From assembly GCA_051953655.1 (NCBI GenBank), contig JBQCIO010000291.1:1-34055 (forward strand): a stretch of DNA of 34,055 nucleotides, read 5' to 3'. Position 1 is the first letter of the stretch. Each line of letters begins with the position of its first letter. Source of the stretch: JBQCHF01 sp051953655. GTDB lineage: Bacteria; Actinomycetota; Actinomycetes; Motilibacterales; Motilibacteraceae. The notes below the pieces were generated by a model. It saw only the letters and a list, made by a program, of their open reading frames with translations. It was not told where the DNA came from and ran no database searches. Of this stretch, positions 1-6,948 are shown piece by piece. Made by a program: the position numbers and the translations under genes.

Positions 1-460
1 CCACGACCAGCACGGCCACCAGGACGGCGACCGCCTTGGCCACGACCACGGCGCCGCGCCGCACCGGGGTGGCCATCAGCAGCTCGAGCGTCCCGCGCTC
101 CTCCTCGCCGGCCACGCACTCGGCGCCCCTGGCGATCCCGATGGTGATCAGGACCAGCGGCACGAAGAAGCCGAACATCTCGGTCTGCAGGTAGCCCGGC
201 CCGGTCGTGTAGTCAGCGGCGGTGCCCAGCAGCGACTTGAGCGCCTCCGGCATCTGCTCCACGAGCTGCTGCATGCCGGCGGCCTGGTCCTTCACCGTGG
301 GATAGACCGACAGCTGGAACGCCGCGAGCACCGCGAGCCCGAGGGACCAGCCGAGCATCCCGCGCCGGTGCTCCCTCGTCTCCTGCAGGGCCACCTCGAC
401 CGGCCCGGACAGGCTGGAGGAGGAACCGCCAGGGGTGACAGTGGCGCCGGTCGCGCTCAT
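1..460 (-). CDS. ABC-2 type transporter permease (partial, C-terminus outside window)
   Basis: Membrane subunit of an ABC-2 type exporter; the substrate cannot be told. The ATG at 460 begins a frame that runs off the window edge after about 153 residues. Hydrophobic segments are seen near residues 35-52, 97-111 and 137-153. Between the last two is GEEERGTLELLMATP (residues 118-132), the cytoplasmic motif typical of ABC-2 permeases that pair with CcmA/DrrA-type ATPases. The start overlaps the stop of the upstream ATPase gene by 4 bp (ATGA), so the two are probably translationally coupled and make one complex. The extracytoplasmic stretch after the first segment contains a Met/Gln-rich patch. 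The role in export (drug, lipid or antibiotic) is inference from family only. Confidence 0.85.
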   Translation of the reverse strand, partial: MSATGATVTPGGSSSSLSGPVEVALQETREHRRGMLGWSLGLAVLAAFQLSVYPTVKDQAAGMQQLVEQMPEALKSLLGTAADYTTGPGYLQTEMFGFFVPLVLITIGIARGAECVAGEEERGTLELLMATPVRRGAVVVAKAVAVLVAVLVV

Positions 461-1449
461 GACGCGCTCCTCGTGGCGAGCAGGTCGAGCACGATGTCCT
501 CGAGCTCGGGCTCGTGGCTGACGACGTCGAGCAGCTCGTGCGCGGCCGCCACGCCGAGCACCTCGCCGACCGGCCCGTTCACGCGCACGTGCGCGCGGTG
601 GGGCCCCGCGACGACGTCGCGGACCATGGGCAGCGCGCGGAGCTCGGCCACCGGCGGCTCCCCGCGGAACTCCAGCTCCAGCTCGCGGGCCGCGCCCTGC
701 TTGAGGTCGTCGACCCGTGCGACGACGACCAGGCGCCCCTGGTCCACCACCGCCACGCGGTCGGCCACCCGCTCGACCTCCGACAGGACGTGGGAGGACA
801 GGAAGACCGTTCCTCCGGCCGCCGTGACCTCGCCGAGCATCGCGTGGAACTCCCGCTGCACCAGCGGGTCGAGTCCGCTCGTGGGCTCGTCCAGCACCAG
901 CAGCTCGGGACGGTGCTGCATCGCCAGCACCAGACCGAGCTTCTGCCGGTTGCCCTTGGACAGGGCCGCGGCCGGCCGGGCGAGGTCCAGGTCGAGCCGG
1001 TCGGCCAGCGCGTGCGCCACCGTGAGGTCCGTGCCGGGACGCAGCGCGGCGAGGTAGCGCACGTGCTCCTCGCCGGTGAGGCGTCCGTAGAGGGACAGGT
1101 CCCCGGGCAGGTAGCCCACGCGCCGGCGCACCTCGAGCGCGGCGGTCTGCGCGTCGTGCCCGAGCACCAGGGCCCGTCCGGACGTGGGGCGCACCAGGTC
1201 GAGCAGCAGCCTGATGGTGGTCGTCTTCCCCGCCCCGTTGGGCCCGAGGAAGCCGAACACCTCCCCGCGCAGCACCTCCAGGTCGAGGTCGACCACGCCG
1301 CGGTCGCGCCGGCGCCTCGGCCAGCCGCCGTAGTACTTGGTGAGGGCCTCGGTGCGGACGGCCGCCGCCGGCTCGCCCGGACGAGGACCGGGAAGGGTCA
1401 GCGGGCGGGCGGTCGGGCGCCCGGTCCCGGGCAGCGTGGTCACGCCCAC
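457..1449 (-). CDS. ABC transporter ATP-binding protein (exporter type)
   Basis: Nucleotide-binding subunit that powers the adjacent ABC-2 permease. Visible motifs are Walker A GPNGAGKTT (residues 69-77), a signature loop LSKGN (163-167) that departs from the usual LSGGQ as is common in CcmA/DrrA-like exporters, Walker B LLVLDEP (183-189) and the H-loop His at 220. About 30 Pro/Gly-rich residues precede the domain. The C-terminal 80 residues after the ATPase core resemble the accessory region of DrrA-like proteins. The first GTG is at 1449; GTG 1443 has a better-placed GGAGGTGGGC and may be the true start. The 3' end overlaps the permease start by 4 bp. Export function is well supported; the substrate is unknown. 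Confidence 0.92.
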   Translation of the reverse strand: MGVTTLPGTGRPTARPLTLPGPRPGEPAAAVRTEALTKYYGGWPRRRRDRGVVDLDLEVLRGEVFGFLGPNGAGKTTTIRLLLDLVRPTSGRALVLGHDAQTAALEVRRRVGYLPGDLSLYGRLTGEEHVRYLAALRPGTDLTVAHALADRLDLDLARPAAALSKGNRQKLGLVLAMQHRPELLVLDEPTSGLDPLVQREFHAMLGEVTAAGGTVFLSSHVLSEVERVADRVAVVDQGRLVVVARVDDLKQGAARELELEFRGEPPVAELRALPMVRDVVAGPHRAHVRVNGPVGEVLGVAAAHELLDVVSHEPELEDIVLDLLATRSAS

Positions 1450-1469
1450 CTCCGGCTCGCTCTGGTCCC

Positions 1470-1490
1470 GCTGTGCTCGCTGTGCTCGCT
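1470..1490. repeat. Short 9-bp tandem repeat
   Basis: The unit GCTGTGCTC occurs twice in a row with a degenerate third copy, in the 70-bp gap between the CBS-domain gene stop and the exporter ATPase start. It is just upstream of the ATPase translation start on the minus strand. No function is evident. Confidence 0.5.
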
Positions 1491-1519
1491 GCGCACGTCC
1501 GTCTTCTGCCTGCTGCCGC

Positions 1520-2146
1520 CTATTGCTGCGGGACCCGCGGCTGGGTCACGACGGTGTCGGCCGGGGCCACGGTCACCTCGGTGACCCCGGGGACGGTGCG
1601 GGCCAGCACCGCGGCCACCCGCCGTGCCCGCTCGTCGCGCCCGCCCGAGACCTCCACCGTCCCGTCCCGGCAGGTGACCACGAAGCGGTCCCCGGGCTCG
1701 GCCTCGGCGAGCAGGTCCTCCACCTTGCCCTGCAGCCGTTCGTCCGACCGCGCGTAGGCGCGGATGACGTCGCGCCGGCTGAGCACCCCGTGGATGACGC
1801 CCCGCTCGACGACGGGGAGCATCTTGAACACGCCGCCGGCGAAGACGTCGAGCGCCTCGGTGAGGTCGGCGTCGGCGGTGATGACGACGGGGTGCCGGCT
1901 CATCACCTCGGCCACCACCATCGGCCGTCGGCCGTCGGGCCGGCCGTGGAACACGTCGGCGCCGCCGGCGGCCGCGATCGCGGTCACCAGGTCCGCCTCG
2001 CTGACGACACCGACCACGTGCCCGGCGCCGTCGATGACCGGCAGCGCGGTGACCTCGTGCTGGTCGAGGAGGCGCAGCGCCTCGCGCAGCCGCGTCTCCT
2101 CGCGCACGGTCACGACGTGGTGGGTCATGACCTCCTGGACGAGCAT
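1520..2146 (-). CDS. CBS domain pair plus BON domain protein
   Basis: A 208-residue soluble protein. Two CBS motifs occupy about residues 1-60 (beginning MLVQEVMTHHVVTV and ending in GVVSEADLV) and 75-130 (VAEVMSRHPVVITADADL to HGVLSRRDVI). A BON-like segment follows from about 134 to 198. CBS pairs bind adenosine nucleotides and BON domains are small lipid- or partner-binding folds, so this is a likely energy- or stress-sensing protein. No catalytic domain is attached. A GAGGAGGCG ribosome-binding site lies 4-12 nt before the ATG. It sits beside DUF1918 and a DevR/DevS-like system; CBS proteins are members of the dormancy regulon in mycobacteria, so a stress role is plausible but inferred. 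Confidence 0.9.
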   Translation of the reverse strand: MLVQEVMTHHVVTVREETRLREALRLLDQHEVTALPVIDGAGHVVGVVSEADLVTAIAAAGGADVFHGRPDGRRPMVVAEVMSRHPVVITADADLTEALDVFAGGVFKMLPVVERGVIHGVLSRRDVIRAYARSDERLQGKVEDLLAEAEPGDRFVVTCRDGTVEVSGGRDERARRVAAVLARTVPGVTEVTVAPADTVVTQPRVPQQ

Positions 2147-2214
2147 GTCCGCCTCCTCGCCCGCTACCGCCTCGTGCCTTCCGGCTGGTCATGGCTGCTG
2201 GGCAGCCACGGTCT

Positions 2215-2418
2215 TCACGCGGGGGAGCGGTGCTCGATGTGGTGCACCTGGGCGTCGGGGCCCGGGTAGTACAGGGACGTGTGACCGGTGTCGGACCAGC
2301 GCACGACGTAGGGGGGTGCCCCCTCCGGACCGCGGACCTCGACCACCTCGCCGTCGCGGACCGGCTCGTCGAGGTGTCGGTTGTAGACCACGAGGTGGTC
2401 CCCGACCGTGGCCTGCAT
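2215..2418 (-). CDS. DUF1918 domain protein
   Basis: A 67-residue protein. It matches the DUF1918 pattern along its length: GDHLVVYNRHLDEPVRDGEV, then PPYVVRWSDTGHTSLYYPG. These small beta-rich proteins are common in actinobacteria and their biochemical role is not established. The ATG at 2418 is preceded by GGGAGG at good spacing, which decides this start over much longer upstream readings in the frame that lack coding character. It lies 68 bp upstream of the CBS-BON gene on the same strand, so the two may be co-transcribed. It is divergent from the HAD hydrolase gene. Confidence 0.88.
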   Translation of the reverse strand: MQATVGDHLVVYNRHLDEPVRDGEVVEVRGPEGAPPYVVRWSDTGHTSLYYPGPDAQVHHIEHRSPA

Positions 2419-2583
2419 GGCGCCTCCCGGGGTTGCGGGGCCGGTGCCGTTCCACCGGCCGACGGATCGACGGTAGGAAGAAGGCCTCGCACCCCCCAAG
2501 GGTCCTACGTCCTCACGCGAGTCCTGCCTGCGAATCCCGGGCTGCGTACGGTGACCGCCAGCGGGAAGAGCGACGCGAGCAGG
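2419..2583. promoter_or_regulatory. Divergent intergenic region with a weak DosR-box-like sequence
   Basis: A 165-bp region between the divergent DUF1918 and HAD genes. At 2500-2513 is GGGTCCTACGTCCT, which matches 8 of 10 fixed positions of the mycobacterial DosR core GGGAC-N4-GTCCC. A TACGGT at 2547-2552 could serve as a -10 for the HAD gene. Both are read by eye; the DosR match is weak. Confidence 0.3.
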
Positions 2584-3300
2584 ATGCCGCGGAGACGACG
2601 TGAGGGGCGGAAGCCGGTGCCGGGACTGACGAGGGACGACGTCGACGTGGTGGCGTTCGACGTCAACGAGACGTTGTTCTCGCTGGGTGCCGTGCGAGCG
2701 GCGATGGAGGAGCACGGGCTGCCGGGTCACCTGGTGGAGACCTGGTTCGCCCGGAGCCTCCGCGACGGCTTCGCGCTCACCGCGCTGGGCGAGTACGCCT
2801 CGTTCCCCGAGGTCGGCGCGGCGGCGCTGGCGTCCGTCGCGCGGACGGCCGGCCACCCGCTGTCCTCCGACGCCGTGTCGGAGGTGGTCGGGGCGATGCG
2901 CGAGCTGGACGCGCACCCCGACGTCGAGCCCGCGATGCGGATCCTGCGCGAGGCCGGTCTGCGGCTGGTCACCCTGACGAACGGGACGTCGGCGGGCACC
3001 GCCGCCATGCTGCAGCGCAACGGCCTGGCCGACCTGGTGGAGACCACCTTGTCGGTGGACGACGTCCTGCGCTGGAAGCCCGCCCCCGAGCCCTACCTGC
3101 ACGCCGCGGCCCGGGCCGGCGTCCCGCCGCAGCGGGTCGTGCTGGTCGCCGTGCACGCGTGGGACTGCCACGGCGCCCGCCGGGCCGGGCTGCGCAGCGG
3201 ATGGGTGAGCCGGCTGGAGCAGGAGCGCGCCCCCTACTTCGAGCCCGCCGACCTCGAGGCGCCCACCCTGGACGCCTGGGCCCGCGCCCTCGTGGGCTGA
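2584..3300 (+). CDS. HAD-superfamily hydrolase, haloacid dehalogenase type II-like
   Basis: A soluble hydrolase of 238 residues. HAD motif I is FDVNETLF with nucleophile Asp26. Motif II is LTNGTSAG with Thr132, the conserved Lys is in RWKPAP (Lys165), and motif IV is VAVHAWDCHGARRAGL with Asp194. The DVNET form with a long helical cap after motif I fits the type II 2-haloacid dehalogenase-like group (L-2-haloacid to 2-hydroxyacid). Many such proteins act on unknown substrates, so dehalogenation is not claimed. Start choice is open: ATG 2584 has a weak ribosome site, while GTG 2617 follows GAGGGGCGG closely and would give 227 residues. Confidence 0.85.
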   Translation: MPRRRREGRKPVPGLTRDDVDVVAFDVNETLFSLGAVRAAMEEHGLPGHLVETWFARSLRDGFALTALGEYASFPEVGAAALASVARTAGHPLSSDAVSEVVGAMRELDAHPDVEPAMRILREAGLRLVTLTNGTSAGTAAMLQRNGLADLVETTLSVDDVLRWKPAPEPYLHAAARAGVPPQRVVLVAVHAWDCHGARRAGLRSGWVSRLEQERAPYFEPADLEAPTLDAWARALVG

Positions 3301-3319
3301 GCGACTCTTCTGGACACCG

Positions 3320-3670
3320 TCAGGCCGACTGGGGCCGGACGTCCGCCCGGGCGGCCACCTCGCGCACGAGCGCGACGTCGCGCAGGTGCACCAGGAGCAG
3401 GTCCGGCCGCCACCGCAGCCGCACCAGCCGGTGCCCGTCGCCGTCCATGGCCGGGCTGGGCAGGCCGGCCAGCAGCGGGGCCACGTCGCGCAGCCACCCG
3501 GCCCGCAGCAGGAGCAGCAGCAGCTCGCCCTCGCCCAGCTCGAGCCGCAGGTGCCGCACCGGCACCCAGCGGTCCGGCTGCCCGTCGGCAGGAGGGACGT
3601 CCGCGGTGGTGGAGGGCACCGGCCGGAGCGGGCGGTCGCGGCGTGTGGGCGGCAGGTGTGCGGTCTGCAT
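3320..3670 (-). CDS. Hypothetical protein (116 aa)
   Basis: I do not recognise the family. The frame begins at ATG 3670, eight bases after a TAGCGT -10 element (3684-3679), which fits a leaderless transcript and fixes the start. The N-terminal third is Pro/Arg-rich. The rest alternates hydrophobic and charged stretches, including RHLRLELGEGELLLLLLRAG around residues 39-58 and a C-terminal RLRWRPDLLLVHLRDVALV. No signal peptide or clear membrane helix is seen. Coding character is typical for the strain. It ends 20 bp from the convergent HAD gene and may share a message with nothing else. Confidence 0.6.
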   Translation of the reverse strand: MQTAHLPPTRRDRPLRPVPSTTADVPPADGQPDRWVPVRHLRLELGEGELLLLLLRAGWLRDVAPLLAGLPSPAMDGDGHRLVRLRWRPDLLLVHLRDVALVREVAARADVRPQSA

Positions 3671-3678
3671 GGCGCCGG

Positions 3679-3684
3679 ACGCTA
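3679..3684 (-). promoter_or_regulatory. -10 element of a leaderless promoter
   Basis: TAGCGT on the minus strand ends 8 nt before the ATG of the 116-residue protein. This TANNNT placement puts the expected transcription start at or next to the start codon. It is one of seven such sites in the window. Confidence 0.55.
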
Positions 3685-3789
3685 GGAGGCCGGTGTTAGC
3701 ACCGGGTAACGCCGACGTTCCGGTGCTGTCGCGCCGTGACAGCCGAGCGGGCGCGGCCTCCCGGTCGCGCCCGCGGGCGAGGGTGCCGA

Positions 3790-4350
3790 CTACTTCAGCA
3801 CGGGGGAGCGCTGCACGAAGCCCAGGGAGGACCAGATCCGGCCGAGGCCGAGGGTGTCGCCCGCCCCGAAGGCGGCCAGCCCGATGATGACGATCGCGTA
3901 GACCAGGTGGTCGTCCATGAACGGGTTGGTGTCCAGCGGCAGCGACGCCATCCACATGAGCACCAGCAGGACCGCCGCCGCCCCGGCCGCGATCCGCATG
4001 AACACCCCGGCCATCAGGGCGACGCCGATGCCGAGCAGGCCGGCCATGAACAGCCAGTCGGCCCACGCGTCCCCGGCCATCGCGTTGAAGAACCCGTCGA
4101 AGGGGCCCGACACGCCCTTGAGGAAGCCGGTGGTCGGCGAGCCGCCGTTGATCCAGGCCTTGGCGCTCGGGGTCGCGTAGCCCCAGCCGAAGGTCTTGTC
4201 GAGGAACGCCCACAGGAAGGTCCACCCGAGGGCGATCCGTGCCACCGCGAAGCTGTAGCGGGCCACGAGCGCGCTGCGCCGCTCCTGCCCGAGCTCTGCC
4301 AGCTCCGGGTGGACGTACTCCGTGCCCACACGTCCGGTGCGAGTGCTCAT
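3790..4350 (-). CDS. DoxX/DoxD-like membrane protein
   Basis: An integral membrane protein of 186 residues with four hydrophobic segments near 36-50, 98-115, 119-136 and 148-163. The segment ALGWTFLWAFLDKTFGWGYA (residues 40-59), followed by NGGSPTTGFLKG (68-79), is typical of DoxX-family proteins in actinobacteria. The family includes the DoxD subunit of thiosulfate:quinone oxidoreductase and redox-stress membrane partners. Which of these roles applies here is unknown. ATG 4350 has a good GGAGGAATC ribosome site. It is divergent from the DevR-like regulator, sharing a 182-bp control region, which suggests a redox or oxygen link; that is inference. Confidence 0.85.
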   Translation of the reverse strand: MSTRTGRVGTEYVHPELAELGQERRSALVARYSFAVARIALGWTFLWAFLDKTFGWGYATPSAKAWINGGSPTTGFLKGVSGPFDGFFNAMAGDAWADWLFMAGLLGIGVALMAGVFMRIAAGAAAVLLVLMWMASLPLDTNPFMDDHLVYAIVIIGLAAFGAGDTLGLGRIWSSLGFVQRSPVLK

Positions 4351-4365
4351 GATTCCTCCATCCGT

Positions 4366-4396
4366 CCCGGGCCTCCGACGCGGGAGGTCGCCCGGG
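4366..4396 (-). promoter_or_regulatory. Strong hairpin upstream of the DoxX-like gene
   Basis: CCCGGGCCTCC (4366-4376) can pair with GGAGG (4383-4387) and, past a 3-base bulge, CCCGGG (4391-4396). The structure lies directly upstream of the GGAGGAATC ribosome-binding site of the DoxX-like gene, so if transcribed it would form in the 5' untranslated region. Its function is unknown. Confidence 0.4.
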
Positions 4397-4472
4397 GGAT
4401 GGAACCCACCGGGCATCTGCCACGGTGAGCCCTCGCGAACGCGTGCGGAACGGACCGCCGTCCTCGAAGCGA

Positions 4473-4486
4473 AAGGACCTTGGTCA
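4473..4486. promoter_or_regulatory. Weak DosR/DevR-box-like sequence
   Basis: AGGACCTTGGTCAC matches 8 of 10 fixed positions of the mycobacterial DosR core GGGAC-N4-GTCCC. It sits about 46 bp before the start of the devR-like gene, in the region shared with the divergent DoxX-like gene. It could be an autoregulatory site, but matches this weak occur by chance in GC-rich DNA. Confidence 0.3.
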
Positions 4487-4532
4487 CCGCTCGCGGCCCC
4501 CGATGCGGTCAGGTTCGTGCCACGCTGTGCCC

Positions 4533-5198
4533 ATGGCTGAGGGAAAGATCCGGGTGTTCCTGCTCGACGACCACGAGATCGTCCGACGCGGGCTGGCCCA
4601 GCTCATCGACGTGCAGGACGACATGGAGGTCGTCGGCGAGGCCGGCACCGCCACCGAGGCCATGCACCGGGCGCCGACTGTCCATCCCGACGTCGCGGTG
4701 CTGGACGTGCGCCTGCCCGACGGCAACGGGGTGGAGGTGTGCCGCGACCTGCGCTCGCAGCTGCCGGGCCTGGCCTGCCTCATGCTCACCTCGTTCGCGG
4801 ACGACGAGGCACTGTTCGACTCGATCATGGCGGGCGCCTCCGGCTACGTGCTCAAGGAGATCCGCAGCGGCGAGCTCATCGAGGCCATCCGCAAGGTGGC
4901 CGCCGGTCGCTCGCTGCTGGACCCCGGCGCCACCGCGCGCGTGCTCGAGCGGCTGCGCAAGGGCGAGCAGCAGGACGCCCGCCTGGCCACGCTGACCGAC
5001 CAGGAGCGAGCCGTGCTCGACCTCATCGGCGAGGGCCTGACCAACCGCGAGATCGGCGAGCGGCTGCACCTGGCCGAGAAGACCGTGAAGAACTACGTCA
5101 CCAGCCTGCTGGCCAAGCTCGGCCTGCAGCGGCGCACCCAGGCCGCGCTCTACGTCAACGAGGCGCGCCACCGCGGCGCGCCGTGGGGACCGGCGTGA
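4533..5198 (+). CDS. devR: NarL/DevR-family response regulator
   Basis: A two-component response regulator of 221 residues. The receiver domain spans about 5-120, with acidic pair Asp12-Asp13, phosphoacceptor Asp58 in VLDVRLPDG, Thr86 and Lys108. A LuxR-type helix-turn-helix covers about 153-205. The recognition stretch LAEKTVKNYV with LLAKLG is the one found in mycobacterial DevR (DosR), as is the following QRRTQAA. The membership is therefore DevR-like rather than generic NarL. The kinase gene follows 18 bp downstream on the same strand. In mycobacteria this pair switches on the dormancy regulon in response to hypoxia, NO or CO; the same role here is inferred. The ATG at 4533 is chosen because the preceding coding signal stops there. 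Confidence 0.9.
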   Translation: MAEGKIRVFLLDDHEIVRRGLAQLIDVQDDMEVVGEAGTATEAMHRAPTVHPDVAVLDVRLPDGNGVEVCRDLRSQLPGLACLMLTSFADDEALFDSIMAGASGYVLKEIRSGELIEAIRKVAAGRSLLDPGATARVLERLRKGEQQDARLATLTDQERAVLDLIGEGLTNREIGERLHLAEKTVKNYVTSLLAKLGLQRRTQAALYVNEARHRGAPWGPA

Positions 5199-5216
5199 GC
5201 CCGGCGTGAGACCGAC

Positions 5217-6823
5217 GTGAGCTCCGAGCCGCAGCTGGACCTGGACCCCAAGCGCCTCGCGGCGCTGCTCGACGCCTTCGTCACCGTCGGCAAGGCCGCC
5301 GACCTGACCCCCACGCTGGAGCGGATCGTCTCGGCGGCCTGCGAGCTGGTCGGTGCGCGCTACGGCGCCCTCGGGGTCGTCGGCCGCTACGGCGGCCTCG
5401 AGCGGTTCGTGCACGTCGGCATCGACCCCGAGTCCGCCGACCGCATCGGACACCTTCCGCGCGGACAGGGCGTGCTCGGCGTCCTCATCGACGACCCGCA
5501 CCCGTTGCGGCTGGACGACGTGAAGGCGCACCCGGCCTCGGTCGGCTTCCCGGCCAACCACCCGCCGATGGCCTCGTTCCTGGGCGTCCCGATCGTCAGC
5601 CGCGGCCGGGTGTTCGGCAACCTCTACCTCACCGAGAAGGCCGGGGGCGGCCCGTTCACCGAGTTCGACGAGGCCGTGGTGGGCGCGCTGGCGGCAGCCG
5701 CTGGCACCGCCGTGGAGAACGCCCGGCTGCTGGCCGAGACCGACCTGCGCGCGCAGGTGGAGCGGGCCAGCCGGGACATCACCACCTCGGTCCTGTCCGG
5801 CGCCGGCGTCGACGCCGTGCTGCAGCTGGTCGCCGAGGAGGCCCGCGCGCTGTGCGGGGCCGAGGACGCCTTCGTGCTGCTGCCGCAGCCCGGCGGCTAC
5901 CTGGTGGCCGAGGTGGTGAGCGGGCCGGACCAGGGCGGGCTGCTGGGGGCGGTGGCAGGGGAGGACGACCCGGTCACCGAGGTCGTGCGAGCCCGCCAGC
6001 CGCTCACCCTGGACGGCGACGAGGGCGTGGGCCTGCTCGCGCACACCGGCCCCACGGTGTGCGTGCCGCTGGTGAGCGAGGAGCGTGCGCTGGGCGCGCT
6101 GGCGGTGGTCCGCCCGCTGGGCGGCGAGCGGTTCCCCGAGTGGACCCCGGCGTCCTGGAGGTGTTCGGCGGCCAGGCCGCCGTCGCGCTGGTCCTCGGCC
6201 AGGCGGCCGACGACCGGCGGGCGCTGGCGGTGCACCAGGACCGCGAGCGGATCGCCCGCGACCTGCACGACCTGGTCATCCAGCGCATCTACGCCACCGG
6301 GATGGGCCTGGCCGCGGTCAGCCACCTGGTGGGCGCGGAGGTGGCCGGGCAGCTGGACAAGAGCATCGCCGACCTGGACCAGACGATCCGCGAGATCCGC
6401 TCGGCGATCTTCCAGCTGCAGACGCCGGTGGAGAACGCCCCGGTCACGCTGCGCACCCGGCTGCTCGCCGAGGCGCAGGAGGCGGTCGTGTCCCTCGGGT
6501 TCGAGCCGACCGTCTCCCTCATCGGGCCGGTCGACAGCGCCGTGCCCGACGACGTCGCCGACGCCGTGGTGGCCGCCGCCCGCGAGGCGCTGTCCAACGC
6601 CGGCCGGCACGCCGGTGCCACCCGGGTGCACGTGACGCTCCGCGTCGATGAGGACGGGGTGGCGCTGGTGGTGGTGGACGACGGCGTGGGCATCGCCCCG
6701 TCCGGGCGGCGCAGCGGGCTGGCCAACCTCGCCGCGCGGGCCGGCGCGCTGGGCGGCGAGTGCACGGCCGAGCCGGGGGAGGGGCGCGGGACCCGGCTGG
6801 TCTGGCGCGTTCCGTTGGGCTGA
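5217..6823 (+). pseudogene. devS: DevS/DosT-like GAF-GAF sensor histidine kinase, frameshifted near 6146
   Basis: Partner kinase of the DevR-like regulator, broken by a frameshift. From GTG 5217 the frame encodes GAF-1 (about residues 20-165, with the DevS-like stretches LIDDPHPLRLDDV and NHPPM, His115) and GAF-2 (about 185-310). After RFPEWTP near 6146 coding continues one frame back as GVLEVFGGQAAVAL. That frame carries the HisKA_3 helix RIARDLHDLVIQR (phosphoacceptor His at 6266-6268) and the HATPase domain with EALSNAGRHA and DDGVGI, ending at 6823. Adding one C to the run at 6145-6148 restores a continuous protein of about 535 residues, close to mycobacterial DevS (about 578). In DevS the first GAF binds heme; whether His115 does so is inference. 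The lesion may be a real mutation or a homopolymer sequencing error. Confidence 0.85.
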
Positions 6824-6836
6824 TCCCGGTCGGGCG

Positions 6837-6853
6837 GCCCGGCGTCGCCGGGC
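6837..6853 (+). terminator. Candidate stem-loop after the devS-like gene
   Basis: GCCCGGCG and CGCCGGGC are perfect inverted arms around a single T, starting 14 bp after the kinase stop and followed by GCGTTCT. There is no real T-tract, so this is a GC-rich actinobacterial-type terminator candidate only. Confidence 0.35.
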
Positions 6854-6948
6854 GCGTTCTCCACAGGCGCGCCGCGGTCCTACGACACCGTCCACAGGCG
6901 ACAAGATCGTCGCCCCGCCTCCGCTCCGTCCGGCGCAGGCTCGCAGCC

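Noticed and set aside
6140..6150. Programmed -1 frameshift in the devS-like gene
   Set aside because: The site lacks a classical X-XXY-YYZ slippery heptamer and no obvious downstream pseudoknot was seen. DevS relatives are single-frame, so an indel or sequencing error is simpler.
6860..6900. Two TCCACAGGCG repeats 31 bp apart that resemble DnaA boxes (TTCTCCACA, CCGTCCACA)
   Set aside because: Only one is a close match, there is no origin-type AT-rich region, and no dnaA or dnaN is nearby. They may still matter for the DUF4192 promoter, but an origin is not supported.
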